From an uncultured Rhodopila sp. (GTDB taxonomy: Bacteria; Pseudomonadota; Alphaproteobacteria; Acetobacterales; Acetobacteraceae), in the NCBI GenBank assembly GCA_903932145.1, contig CAIZFE010000035.1, positions 245,964 to 309,963 on the forward strand: DNA of 64,000 bases. The letters are read 5' to 3'. The position numbers were made by a program, and so were the translations under genes. Shown piece by piece: positions 52,663 to 60,884 of this stretch; the stretch's first letter is position 1, and each line of letters starts with the position of its first letter. Below the pieces are notes generated by a model, which had not been told where the DNA came from, ran no database searches, and saw only the letters and a list, made by a program, of their open reading frames with translations.

Positions 52663-54321
52663 TCAGCCGGATTGGTTTTTATTGAACACACAGGTGGGTG
52701 TCTCCGGATGCCCGAAGCAATCGTAAACAGCAACATGACTGTTGCCTCGGCTCGGCTGGTAGACCGGAATGTTGTCGCCCTTGACAGAGGTTCCATCGCT
52801 GAGCGTGAGGAGTGGATACATCCGTGTTTGCACACCACCGACGAAAAAGCAGTTGGCGGGCAGATTGCGCATGCTGGCGAGATCGATCGACTGACTGCCG
52901 CCGGGTTCGATGAGCGGACTGCTTTCGGACGTGAACAACACCGAATTATTAAGCGGCGAGACGATCACCAGGCGGAAACTTCCCGTGTAGTCCGCGGCGG
53001 GATCGAGTTTCAATGTCATCACCGAGTAACCGATATCCACGGTAAAGACCGCATCGGTCAAACAATTGTTGCCGGTGTACGTGCCGTGGCCAATTGCCGG
53101 CAGTGTCGCCCCCGAGGCGTAGGTGAGCAGGCCGGTCACCGTGAATGGAACAGTCAGGATGCCATTGGCGATTTGCGCCACACCCTGCATGACAGTATAG
53201 GGCGGCACTGTGAAGCCGATGTCGTATCCGAAACTCATCGACCAGCTCTGCTCGCCGCTGATCTCCGTGGTGTTGGTGAACTCGGAGTAGTTGGTGACCG
53301 AGATCTCGCCCGATATGTCCACGAACGGCAGTTCATTTGTTGAAACGCCGGCACTGACGGTAGTCGATGTTCCATAGGTCTCGGACAATGAATTCGACCA
53401 GCCGGAACTATACTCGACCGTGGCCGTCCCGGTCCATTGGACAGAGTTTGACGGTGATGCGGAGTCGTTGACCTCCAGGCTGCTCATCGCGATATTTTTG
53501 TAACCGCTTCCGGCCGGCACGAACGTGGCGTTGGAGGTGTTATAGTAAATGCTGGTAATGACGCAGCTTGTCACCGGATCGGTCGGACCGTACTGTCGCA
53601 GCAGTTTCGCGGACGGGTCGGTTGGACCGGTCCCGGCGTATATTTCAAACTGTCCGCTGTCGGATATCTTCCACCAGACCGATGCGACGTCGGCATAATA
53701 TGGAAGATTGGGGTCCGTGTAACCGGTGTAGAATTGCAGTTGGACGGACCATGTCGTGGTCGTCGAAGTGTCGCTATACGTGACGACGGACTCGGGCCAA
53801 TGCGGTGGGGGCGCCGGGTAAATGATATGCACGGCATTCTTCAGATTCGTCGGGTTTTGATAGAAGCAGCCGAAATCAAGCGGGGAATAACCGTTGAACT
53901 GGTATCCCACCAGTGCGAAATAGCAAGGCGCCACAGGCGCCGGCCATGAGTAGGTGTTGGTACCAAGCAGAACATTCGAGAACGATCCGGCCTGACTGAC
54001 CCAAAGCGGCTGGCCCGACGTGTTGTCAGGGTTGCTTCCGTGAAAGATCGCAAACAGCCCATCGTCCTGTACGATCGCCACGTAGGCGCCGTTGTCAGAG
54101 GCAATATAGTCGCCGGGCACCATGCAGTACTCGGGCGGAATGGGCACCAGCACACTTTCGGTCGCTCCGGTGGCCGTGTCGATTGATACCGACACACCGG
54201 TTTGCCGAGAGACATAAGTGGTGTTTGTTCCGTCCGTGGAGCTTTCATACTCTGCCGGATCGAACACGGTGGGTACGGTGTAGATCAGGCCTGGCATGAA
54301 GCCTCCCAGATTACGTCCCAT
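52663..54321 (-). CDS. Lectin / aerolysin-like (ETX/MTX2-type) pore-forming protein candidate
   Basis: 552 aa, no evident signal peptide. Residues about 65-110 (MVPGDYIASDNGAYVAIVQDDGLFAIFHGSN...PLWVSQ) resemble a bulb-type mannose-binding lectin module (D/N-G...VQ-D-G-x-(F/L)-x-(V/I)-(F/Y)...LW). Residues about 295-400 are rich in alternating Ser/Thr (TATVEYSSGWSNSLSETYGT, TTVSAGVSTN, SVTNYSEFTNTTEISGEQSW, then GFTVPPYTVMQGVAQIANG), the hallmark of the transmembrane hairpin and flanking strands of aerolysin/epsilon-toxin (ETX/MTX2) proteins. Family assignment is by pattern only. Neighbours do not explain it. Confidence 0.5.
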   Translation of the reverse strand: MGRNLGGFMPGLIYTVPTVFDPAEYESSTDGTNTTYVSRQTGVSVSIDTATGATESVLVPIPPEYCMVPGDYIASDNGAYVAIVQDDGLFAIFHGSNPDNTSGQPLWVSQAGSFSNVLLGTNTYSWPAPVAPCYFALVGYQFNGYSPLDFGCFYQNPTNLKNAVHIIYPAPPPHWPESVVTYSDTSTTTTWSVQLQFYTGYTDPNLPYYADVASVWWKISDSGQFEIYAGTGPTDPSAKLLRQYGPTDPVTSCVITSIYYNTSNATFVPAGSGYKNIAMSSLEVNDSASPSNSVQWTGTATVEYSSGWSNSLSETYGTSTTVSAGVSTNELPFVDISGEISVTNYSEFTNTTEISGEQSWSMSFGYDIGFTVPPYTVMQGVAQIANGILTVPFTVTGLLTYASGATLPAIGHGTYTGNNCLTDAVFTVDIGYSVMTLKLDPAADYTGSFRLVIVSPLNNSVLFTSESSPLIEPGGSQSIDLASMRNLPANCFFVGGVQTRMYPLLTLSDGTSVKGDNIPVYQPSRGNSHVAVYDCFGHPETPTCVFNKNQSG

Positions 54322-54658
54322 CGGCCTAAATTCCCTCGTTCGATTTGATCCTTGAATATCGTCCTGTTACGACAATGATGTCAATCCGGGGAGACGTGGA
54401 AAGACGGTCGAACAGTGCCTGCGTCTGCTCTCGTCTGGCCCCATCGGCATCCCGCGCGACGATGCGCCACAAGACAGACCACGCCACGCAGGCGCGAGGC
54501 GTGCACCCATCATGATGCCGATGATGAGGCATCGTGATCGATGTTGAGCCGGGGGATCGCGAGAACAGACTGTTGCCTCTTGCGCCGTCAAACACCCGGG
54601 CGAAACATGCGCCCCTGTTTGGCACCGCTATTTCACGTCCAGTGGAGAGTCCCCTGCA

Positions 54659-55177
54659 ATGCAGCGCATCCTGATCCAGCAAGCCGACATCACCACTCTG
54701 GCGGTGGACGCCATCGTCAACGCCGCCAATCAATCCCTGTTGGGTGGAGGCGGCGTGGACGGCGCTATCCACCGCGCCGCCGGGCGGGACTTGCTAAAAG
54801 AATGCCGAACCCTCAACGGCTGCCCCACCGGCGAGGCGCGGTTGACCCAAGGGTACCGCCTGCCTGCCCGCTATGTGATCCACGCCGTTGGCCCTCGGTA
54901 CCGCGATGGAAAACATGGCGAGCCGGACTTGCTGGCCGGCTGCTACCGGAACAGCCTGGACCTCGCCATCGCCCACCATCTTAAGACGATCGCATTTTCG
55001 GCGATCAGTTGCGGCATTTACGGCTACCCGATCCAGGATGCCGCGCGGATCGCGATCGACACGGTGAGGCAGGTCCTAAGCACCGACCGAACGATCGAAC
55101 AGGTCATCTTCGCGTGTTTCGGCACCGAGGTCCTGGACGCCTTCACCGACGCGTTGCGCCGGTCGTCGAGTGGATAG
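54659..55177 (+). CDS. Macrodomain protein, ADP-ribosyl hydrolase/O-acetyl-ADP-ribose deacetylase-like
   Basis: 172 aa, single macro domain: ITTLAVDAIVNAANQSLLGGGGVDGAIHRAAG binds ADP-ribose, and CPTGEARLTQGYRLPARYVIHAVGPRY, FSAISCGIYGYP and TIEQVIFACFG complete the fold; Asn and Asp of the N-A-A-N...G-G-V-D loop are the catalytic-type residues. Resembles YmdB. It could remove ADP-ribose from targets. The 337 bases before it (54322-54658) show no gene that I can support. Confidence 0.88.
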   Translation: MQRILIQQADITTLAVDAIVNAANQSLLGGGGVDGAIHRAAGRDLLKECRTLNGCPTGEARLTQGYRLPARYVIHAVGPRYRDGKHGEPDLLAGCYRNSLDLAIAHHLKTIAFSAISCGIYGYPIQDAARIAIDTVRQVLSTDRTIEQVIFACFGTEVLDAFTDALRRSSSG

Positions 55178-55519
55178 TTGATGCCTCTCAAAGGGGCGCC
55201 GGGCAACGTGGCTATCCCAATAAATTGCGCGACACCCCGCGATCGCCTTCTTCCGCGCGGACTTGCTTGAGGAATGTATAGGTTAAACGCCAGATCGACG
55301 CCACGACCGCAGAACAGAAGGGGGGGGCACGCGTGTCCGAAACCGCGAACGCCGGCCCGATCTGCCAACGCCGCGACCTGCGGTTGACCATCCTCACCCG
55401 CCGCCTGAACGTCGAGACACGCCAGGCCTGTTCGGCGCAGCGGCGTCGTTTGCCACCACACCGATACTGGCAGGAAGCCTTTACCCCTGTACGCCCGGTG
55501 TGCTGAAAAAACGGCGCGA

Positions 55520-56243
55520 TCCACAAGCAGCCTGTGGGCACAATACGTGCTCGATAATTTCGCCACCGTAGCCGAGGCCGTCGATGCCTTGCGCCAGGAG
55601 CCGTTCGCACTACTGGCGCCCTCCATGCCAAACGGATCGCCGGCGCAGTTGCATCTGGCAATCTCGGACCCGACCGGGGATTCCGCGATGTTTGAGTATA
55701 TTGGCGGCAAGCTGATCATTCATCATGGCAAGCAGTACCGCGTGATGACCAACTCACCGCGCTACGACGACCAATTGGCACTGAATGCCTATTGGGAAGG
55801 TATCGGCTTCACATTCCTTCCAGGAACAAACCAGGCGCCCGACCGCTTCACGCGCGCTTCGTTCCTGATGAACGCGATTCCGAAAACCATTGCTCCAGCC
55901 TATATCGAGGCAGTGCCGGGCGGCACTTTCGGTAACCAGGCCGTGGCCGGTGTACTGAGCGTGATCCGCAGTTAGTGTTCCCCTGGTCATCATCACGCCG
56001 AACAAGCCCAACATTTCCGCCACAATCTGGCGCAGCGTCGCTGACCAGACCAACAAAGTTTACTTCTTCGATTCCGCGACGAGCCCGAACACGTTCTGGG
56101 TCAGGCTTTCCGACCTGGATCTGAAGGAAGGCGCGGCCGTGAAAAAACTCACGATGGCCGGTGGCCGCGTTTATTCCGGAAATACCGCCGCCAGTTTTGA
56201 ACCGGCGCCGATGTTGCACTTCCTGCCTGCCAGGCCGGAATAA
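55520..56243 (+). pseudogene. Choloylglycine hydrolase/linear-amide C-N hydrolase remnant
   Basis: The first readable part is SSLWAQYVLDNFATVAEAVDALRQEPF ... GDSAMFEYIGGKLIIHHGKQYRVMTNSPRYDDQLA, the middle of the Ntn-hydrolase family. After a stop near 55975 the C-terminus continues in another frame: NISATIWRSVADQTNKVYFFDSATSPNTFWVRLSDLDLKEGAAVKKL. The N-terminal part with the nucleophilic Cys is missing. A frameshifted, truncated gene. The stretch 55178-55519 shows nothing recognisable. Confidence 0.65.
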
Positions 56244-56487
56244 CGGCCGTCCCCTCCTTACGGTAACCTCGCTGGCAGCTTCGGCAGACCGGCGAAGCGT
56301 CCGTGTCGATATATGCGGTGGATCGCGGATGCCGACAGCCTCGGAAGCCAGCGTTCGGGCTCCCCGTCCGGCGGGTGGTAACCGGAGCTGGTGAGGCTGT
56401 GGTCTTGCTGGTGCAAAATTATTCTTGATTTGTTTCCTAATTCACGCTATGGAACATATCATAAACATTTATGCCGGACGCCCCGCC

Positions 56488-57216
56488 ATGTCAGCCGCGA
56501 TGTCAATCTCGCCGCCCCCCTTCCTGATCACCATCATCGCCTTCCTGGAACCCTGGTTCCTCGGCGCCGGGATCGACCTCGCCGCGGCACAGACAGAAAT
56601 CGTCGAGACGCTCAGTTCTTACGGCACCCGATCCCGAGCGGAGATCATCCAGGCGGCGAAGATCATCGCGTTCAGCATGGCTTCGCTGGAAACGTTGAAA
56701 AACGGGACGGCCCCTGACTTGTCGCCCTCCATGCGCCTGCGTTACCGAAGCTGCGCCAATGGCCTCGACCGCTCCAGCCAGCAGAACGAGAAAGCCCTGG
56801 TGGCGCGGCTCGACTGCGCGCTTCCGGAGGCCGCGGAACCCATCGACGACGTCTCTGATGCCGACGCGCATGACGCGGTTGAAGCGGCGCGCGCCGGCAT
56901 CGACGGCTATCGCAACCGCCTGGCAGAGCGCTCGCCGCAACCGACCGGGGTGCATGCTGATCCGGTCATAATACGGCCGGCCGCAATGGTGTCCGCTCCG
57001 CTGGTCCGGGGGTTCGCGTTGCCCGGTTCGGCCATGGACGAGGCGCCGATCGAGGATTTTCCGTGGCCCAAGGTGAAGGTCTCAACGGAAGCGGAGGAGC
57101 GAACCAAAACGATGTGGCGAGACGCGATGATCAAAGTGCTGGGTGACATGGGCAGGCCCGTGCAGCCGGTCCCCGGATTGGCGACTGAATGTTCCGGGCC
57201 TATGGCCATGGCGTGA
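56488..57216 (+). CDS. Hypothetical protein with a short hydrophobic N-terminus
   Basis: 242 aa, unknown family. After SISPPPFLITIIAFLEPW come GIDLAAAQTEIVETLSSYGTRSRAEIIQAAKIIAF and SMASLETLKN, a helical segment, then a low-complexity acidic and Ala-rich tail. The codon pattern looks genuine (long open frame, Arg/Ala/Asp rich). A weakly similar IDLAA...E block recurs at 57465-58127. An in-frame start further upstream (56425) is less likely. Confidence 0.5.
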   Translation: MSAAMSISPPPFLITIIAFLEPWFLGAGIDLAAAQTEIVETLSSYGTRSRAEIIQAAKIIAFSMASLETLKNGTAPDLSPSMRLRYRSCANGLDRSSQQNEKALVARLDCALPEAAEPIDDVSDADAHDAVEAARAGIDGYRNRLAERSPQPTGVHADPVIIRPAAMVSAPLVRGFALPGSAMDEAPIEDFPWPKVKVSTEAEERTKTMWRDAMIKVLGDMGRPVQPVPGLATECSGPMAMA

Positions 57217-57464
57217 GCGCCTGCCTCCAGCGTGTTATACCGACCCATGTTGAGACTGACATACGGCTATTTCACGTCCGTCATGGCCCGGCGCGGGTGC
57301 AGACTGGCCACGTAGGTAACACTTCACGCGGATGTCTGAACAACACCGCATTGGTACGGGGCTGGTAGAGTGGTCAAGAATGGCGGCATGACAAAAGTCA
57401 TGCCTTGTTCGACCCTGACGTCGTGCTTGCCGCCGCCAAGGTCCAGGCCGAGCCGTGACGATAA

Positions 57465-58127
57465 GGGCGAGAGCCGGCATCGCCCGAGGCACTCCGAGCG
57501 CGCAATGCGGCCGCCATTGCCACAGTCGCGGCGCTGCTGCCGGTTGGATCGAGTGAGATCGATCTCGCCGCCCACTGCGTCGCCGCTCGGGCGCAGGCCG
57601 AGGAGATGTTGCGGCTGGTCAGCGAGAACGCGGATGACGTCGGGTTGGTGATTCGGCTGAATGCGCGGTACGGATCAATGGTGCAGACGTCGCTGGCGGT
57701 GCAAGGGCGCCTGATGCGGGTGCAGGCGGTGCGGCAGAAGCGCGAGGCCATCGCAGGCGCGGCGACCCGGGACGCCCGGGCACTGCATATCGTTGAACAA
57801 TCGATGCTGGCGGTGGCCGAACCGCATGCCGCACGGCCGGAGGCGGCGCGGGCCGAAGCGGCTCCGGTGGCGGTGCCGGCGGCTGGTGTGGAGGAGACCG
57901 TCTTGGAAAATGGGACGAATTCTCATGGTGTGGCTTTTGAGACGCGGATGAGCGCGCCGCCTCGGAGCCGGGGGGCTGGACTTGTCAGCGACCGGCCGGG
58001 ACAGTCTCGCGAGGGCGGCGTAAGGGCGCCGTTGTTGCCATTTCATACTAGTCATGGCCGGGCGAAGCCCGGGGCCAAGCTCGGTCATGACGAATGGACA
58101 AATTCCCCCACTCCACCGCCTAAGTAG
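57465..58127 (+). pseudogene. Hypothetical protein fragment, related to the preceding gene
   Basis: The frame opens after a stop at 57462 with ALRARNAAAIATVAALLPVGSSEIDLAAHCVAARAQAEEML and LNARYGSMVQTSLAVQGRLMRVQAVRQKREA; no start codon with a ribosome site is near its beginning (first ATG 57606). A preceding frame ends DVVLAAAKVQAEP and stops. The tail runs through a REP-like hairpin (58051-58091), so the C-terminus is not under selection. Probably a frameshifted copy. Confidence 0.4.
58051..58091. repeat. REP-like hairpin
   Basis: GTCATG (58051-58056) and CATGAC (58086-58091) bracket a CCGGGCGAAGCCCGG inner palindrome. Related by its outer bases to the repeats at 13052-13130 and 29610-29650. 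Confidence 0.5.
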
Positions 58128-58168
58128 ATGCCTATGGGGCTTGGCGCGGCGCGGTTTCCCGCGCCGTA

Positions 58169-60073
58169 TCATGCCTTGTGCTGGTCGAGCATAAACTGCC
58201 CGAAGAAGGCGGCGAGTGCGTCATAGGCGCCGAGCGGCAGCACATTGGCGACGTGCTGGTCCGGGCGGACCAGAACCATCGCCCCGTTCGTGCGGTCGAT
58301 GCCGCGTCGGTCGAAGATATCGGGGCCGTTTTTGAGGTCGGGCGTGAAGGCTTTCTCGTAATCGACCAACCCGAACCGACCTTTGCGCGGCAGCAGCATC
58401 GGCGGCAGCTTTTCGACGTCCAGGTCACGATGCCCTTGCTGGAAGATCCCGCGCACATCGATGACGCTGTCGATATCCGCCCCGGCGGGGGTGAACCGCC
58501 GGATCGGCGACCGGTCGGCGTGCGCGAGGTGGTCCATCAGTGCGCGCAGCCGGTCTCCGCTGGCGTCGGCAAACGCGTAGATACGCCACGCGCCGTCAGC
58601 CCGAGCGGCGTGGCCAAGTTGCATCGGCCTGGCGTCGGCAAGCCGCACGACGGGCGCGGAGTGAAAGCGCATGCCGATGGGAAAACCCGCGGCCAGTGCC
58701 TGGTGCGTCGCTTCGGCGGTCAGGTAGGTCGCCGGCGGGTACTGCGTCCCAACGCCGGCGGTGTAGCTGCCCGACTTTACGAAATACGCCTGCAATTCGG
58801 CGGGATCGACGCCGCCGCGGTCCGGGTGGTCCGGATCTCTTGGCGCCGAGGCCATGATCTTCGACCATTCCTTGTCGAAGTCGATCAGGCCCTGCGCGAT
58901 GGCGTGCCGCTCGACCGTGTAGGTCCGCAGCAACTCCGGCCTGGCGCGCCCTTCCAGCACGGCGGCGAGTTTCCAGCCGAGGTTGTAGGTGTCCTGCATG
59001 GAGACGTTCATGCCCTGGCCGGCCTTGGCGCTGTGCGTGTGGCAGGCATCGCCGGCAATAAACACGCGCGGCAGGCGAGACCCCGCCGCGTCCGCCGTGA
59101 CATCATCGAAACGGTCAGTGACCCGTTGGCCCACCTGATAGACGGCGAACCAGGCGACATCCCGCACGTCGAGCGTGTACGGGCGGAGCACGCGTTGCGC
59201 GGTTTGGATGACCTGGTCTTGCGTAATCAGGCGGAACGATTCGCGGTTCGCCGGGTCGATCTCGCCGAGATCCACATACAGCCGCACCATGTAGCCACCC
59301 TCACGCGGAATGAGCAGGATATTGCCCTCATCCGCCGATTGGATCGCCGCCTTCAGCCTGATGTCCGGGAAGTCGGTGGTGGCGAGCATGTCAACGACGC
59401 CCCAGGCGTGATTGGCGAAGTCGCCGCTCGGCACCGCGCCGATGGCGTCCCGCACGCGGCTGCGCGCGCCGTCGCATCCGACGACATACTTTGCGCGGAC
59501 TGTCTTTGGGGTCGTCCCGTTTCGCAGCGTGACGATCACGGGGTAATCGCCCTCGGGCTCGACCGTCAGGGTTTCGAAATCCCAGCCGTAATCGGGGACA
59601 AGACGCGACGGCGATTGGTGCATGTGCTCTTCGAGGTAGCTCAGCAGGCGCGCCTGATTGACGATCAGATGCGGACATTCGGACAGGTCGTCGGCTACAT
59701 CCTGTACGCGGCCGGTGCGGACGATGGTCGATCGGTCGTCGGGCGACGGACGCCAGAACACCGTCTCGTTCACCCAGTAGGCTTCGCGCATGAGTTTCTC
59801 GCTCAGGCCGAAGGCGTCGAACATTTCGACCGTGCGGCAGGCAACCCCGTCCGCCTGGCCGACCTGAAGGGGGCCGTCGCGGCGATCGACGATGCGTGTC
59901 GCGATGCCGGGGAAGGCCGCGAGTTGGGCGGCCAGCAGCATCCCGGCCGGACCGGTGCCGACGATCAGAACGTCCGTGGTGTCGGGCAGGGTGGCCGAAC
60001 CCGCCTCGACGCCGGGGGCGGCCGCCTGGATGTCGGGATTACCCGGATTGTAGCCGTTGAGGTAGAATTGCAT
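58169..60073 (-). CDS. mobA: 3-hydroxybenzoate 4-monooxygenase-like FAD monooxygenase
   Basis: 634 aa, starting MQFYLNGYNPGNPD like MobA proteins, after a GGGAGG site. Class A flavoprotein motifs: VLIVGTGPAGMLLAAQLA, VVGCDGARSRVRDAIG (DG motif), and VFIAGDACHTHSAKAGQGMNVSMQDTYNLGWKLAAVL (GD). The extra C-terminal thioredoxin-like domain of phenol hydroxylases is present. MobA converts 3-hydroxybenzoate to protocatechuate; other phenolic substrates are possible. A MarR gene lies divergently upstream, as for mobR. Confidence 0.85.
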   Translation of the reverse strand: MQFYLNGYNPGNPDIQAAAPGVEAGSATLPDTTDVLIVGTGPAGMLLAAQLAAFPGIATRIVDRRDGPLQVGQADGVACRTVEMFDAFGLSEKLMREAYWVNETVFWRPSPDDRSTIVRTGRVQDVADDLSECPHLIVNQARLLSYLEEHMHQSPSRLVPDYGWDFETLTVEPEGDYPVIVTLRNGTTPKTVRAKYVVGCDGARSRVRDAIGAVPSGDFANHAWGVVDMLATTDFPDIRLKAAIQSADEGNILLIPREGGYMVRLYVDLGEIDPANRESFRLITQDQVIQTAQRVLRPYTLDVRDVAWFAVYQVGQRVTDRFDDVTADAAGSRLPRVFIAGDACHTHSAKAGQGMNVSMQDTYNLGWKLAAVLEGRARPELLRTYTVERHAIAQGLIDFDKEWSKIMASAPRDPDHPDRGGVDPAELQAYFVKSGSYTAGVGTQYPPATYLTAEATHQALAAGFPIGMRFHSAPVVRLADARPMQLGHAARADGAWRIYAFADASGDRLRALMDHLAHADRSPIRRFTPAGADIDSVIDVRGIFQQGHRDLDVEKLPPMLLPRKGRFGLVDYEKAFTPDLKNGPDIFDRRGIDRTNGAMVLVRPDQHVANVLPLGAYDALAAFFGQFMLDQHKA

Positions 60074-60197
60074 TGTCTCATCCTCCCAGTTTCTGTCTGC
60101 ATCGCGATTCAAGCGGACACGAACGTTACCTTGAAGCGTGCGCTTGCGCTGCCGGGGCGGGCTTTGAGGCAGCCGGCTTGTCCTGCCGTAAAAGAAC

Positions 60198-60225
60198 GTA
60201 TACTGTCAATCAGTATACTGTCAAT
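60198..60225. promoter_or_regulatory. 13-bp direct repeat in the mobA/marR promoter region
   Basis: GTATACTGTCAAT occurs twice (60198-60210 and 60213-60225) with a 15-base period; each copy begins with the palindrome GTATAC. Located 91 bases before the MarR gene and 125 bases before mobA. A likely MarR-type operator. Confidence 0.5.
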
Positions 60226-60315
60226 GTGTTTATCGGGGCCGTGGCGGTTATGTGTGGCATTGGCCGATCGAGACGGTGGGGGATAGAACGAACCAACTTG
60301 CACCATCAGGATCCC

Positions 60316-60768
60316 ATGAGCGACCTCACCTCAATGCCCGGGCACCTCATCCGGCGTGTTCACCAGATTTCGATGGCCATCTTCGCGGAGGAATGTGCGG
60401 CGTCCGGGTTGACCTCGGTTCAGTTCGCGGCGCTGACCGCCATTCGGGAGAACCAGGATGTGGACGCCACCCGGTTGTCGTCGCTGATCGCGTTCGACCG
60501 ATCGACCCTAGGCGATGTGCTGGAACGCCTGGAGGCGAAGGGCTGGATCATGCGCAGCCCCAGCCCGCAGGACAAACGCATCAAGCTGTTACGCCTCTCG
60601 CCGGCGGGTTCCGCGGTTCTGGACGGCGCGCAACCCGAAGTGCGCCGCGTGCAACAGCGGCTTCTGGAGCCGTTGGACCCGGGCGACCGCATCGCGATGA
60701 TGCGAATGCTGGCGCAGTTGATCCGGCTGCATGAGCATGTCTTGCCAGACCCGGAACAGAAAAATTGA
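60316..60768 (+). CDS. MarR-family transcriptional regulator
   Basis: 150 aa, winged-helix: LIRRVHQISMAIFAEECAASGLTSVQFAALTAIRENQDVDATRLSSLIAFDRSTLGDVLERLEAKGWIMRSPSPQDKRIKLLRLSPAG, the standard MarR domain with the wing in D-K-R-I-K-L. ATG 60316 gives the right length; a longer frame to 60073 is unlikely. Divergent from mobA, with a repeated operator-like element between them; by analogy with MobR it would repress mobA until 3-hydroxybenzoate binds (inference). Confidence 0.85.
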   Translation: MSDLTSMPGHLIRRVHQISMAIFAEECAASGLTSVQFAALTAIRENQDVDATRLSSLIAFDRSTLGDVLERLEAKGWIMRSPSPQDKRIKLLRLSPAGSAVLDGAQPEVRRVQQRLLEPLDPGDRIAMMRMLAQLIRLHEHVLPDPEQKN

Positions 60769-60847
60769 TGACCGACTCGGACCGGCTTGGGTGCGCCAAC
60801 TCATCCTATCCGAAGCGGTCATCGCCAGGCAGGATCGATCGTGAAAA

Positions 60848-60871
60848 AGCGCGGAGGTTTCCCCCCGCGCT
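60848..60871 (-). terminator. Hairpin after boxB
   Basis: AGCGCGG (60848-60854) and CCGCGCT (60865-60871) form a 7-bp stem, with GG/CC-type pairs possible inside. It lies 13 bases past the boxB stop in the gap between the convergent marR and boxB genes. No clear T tract; an A-run on the other side means T residues on the boxB strand. Confidence 0.5.
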
Positions 60872-60884
60872 CCCTGACCGAAAA

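Noticed and set aside
58178..60286. 702-aa plus-strand ORF
   Set aside because: Antisense shadow of mobA; no family motifs and composition typical of a GC-rich mirror frame.
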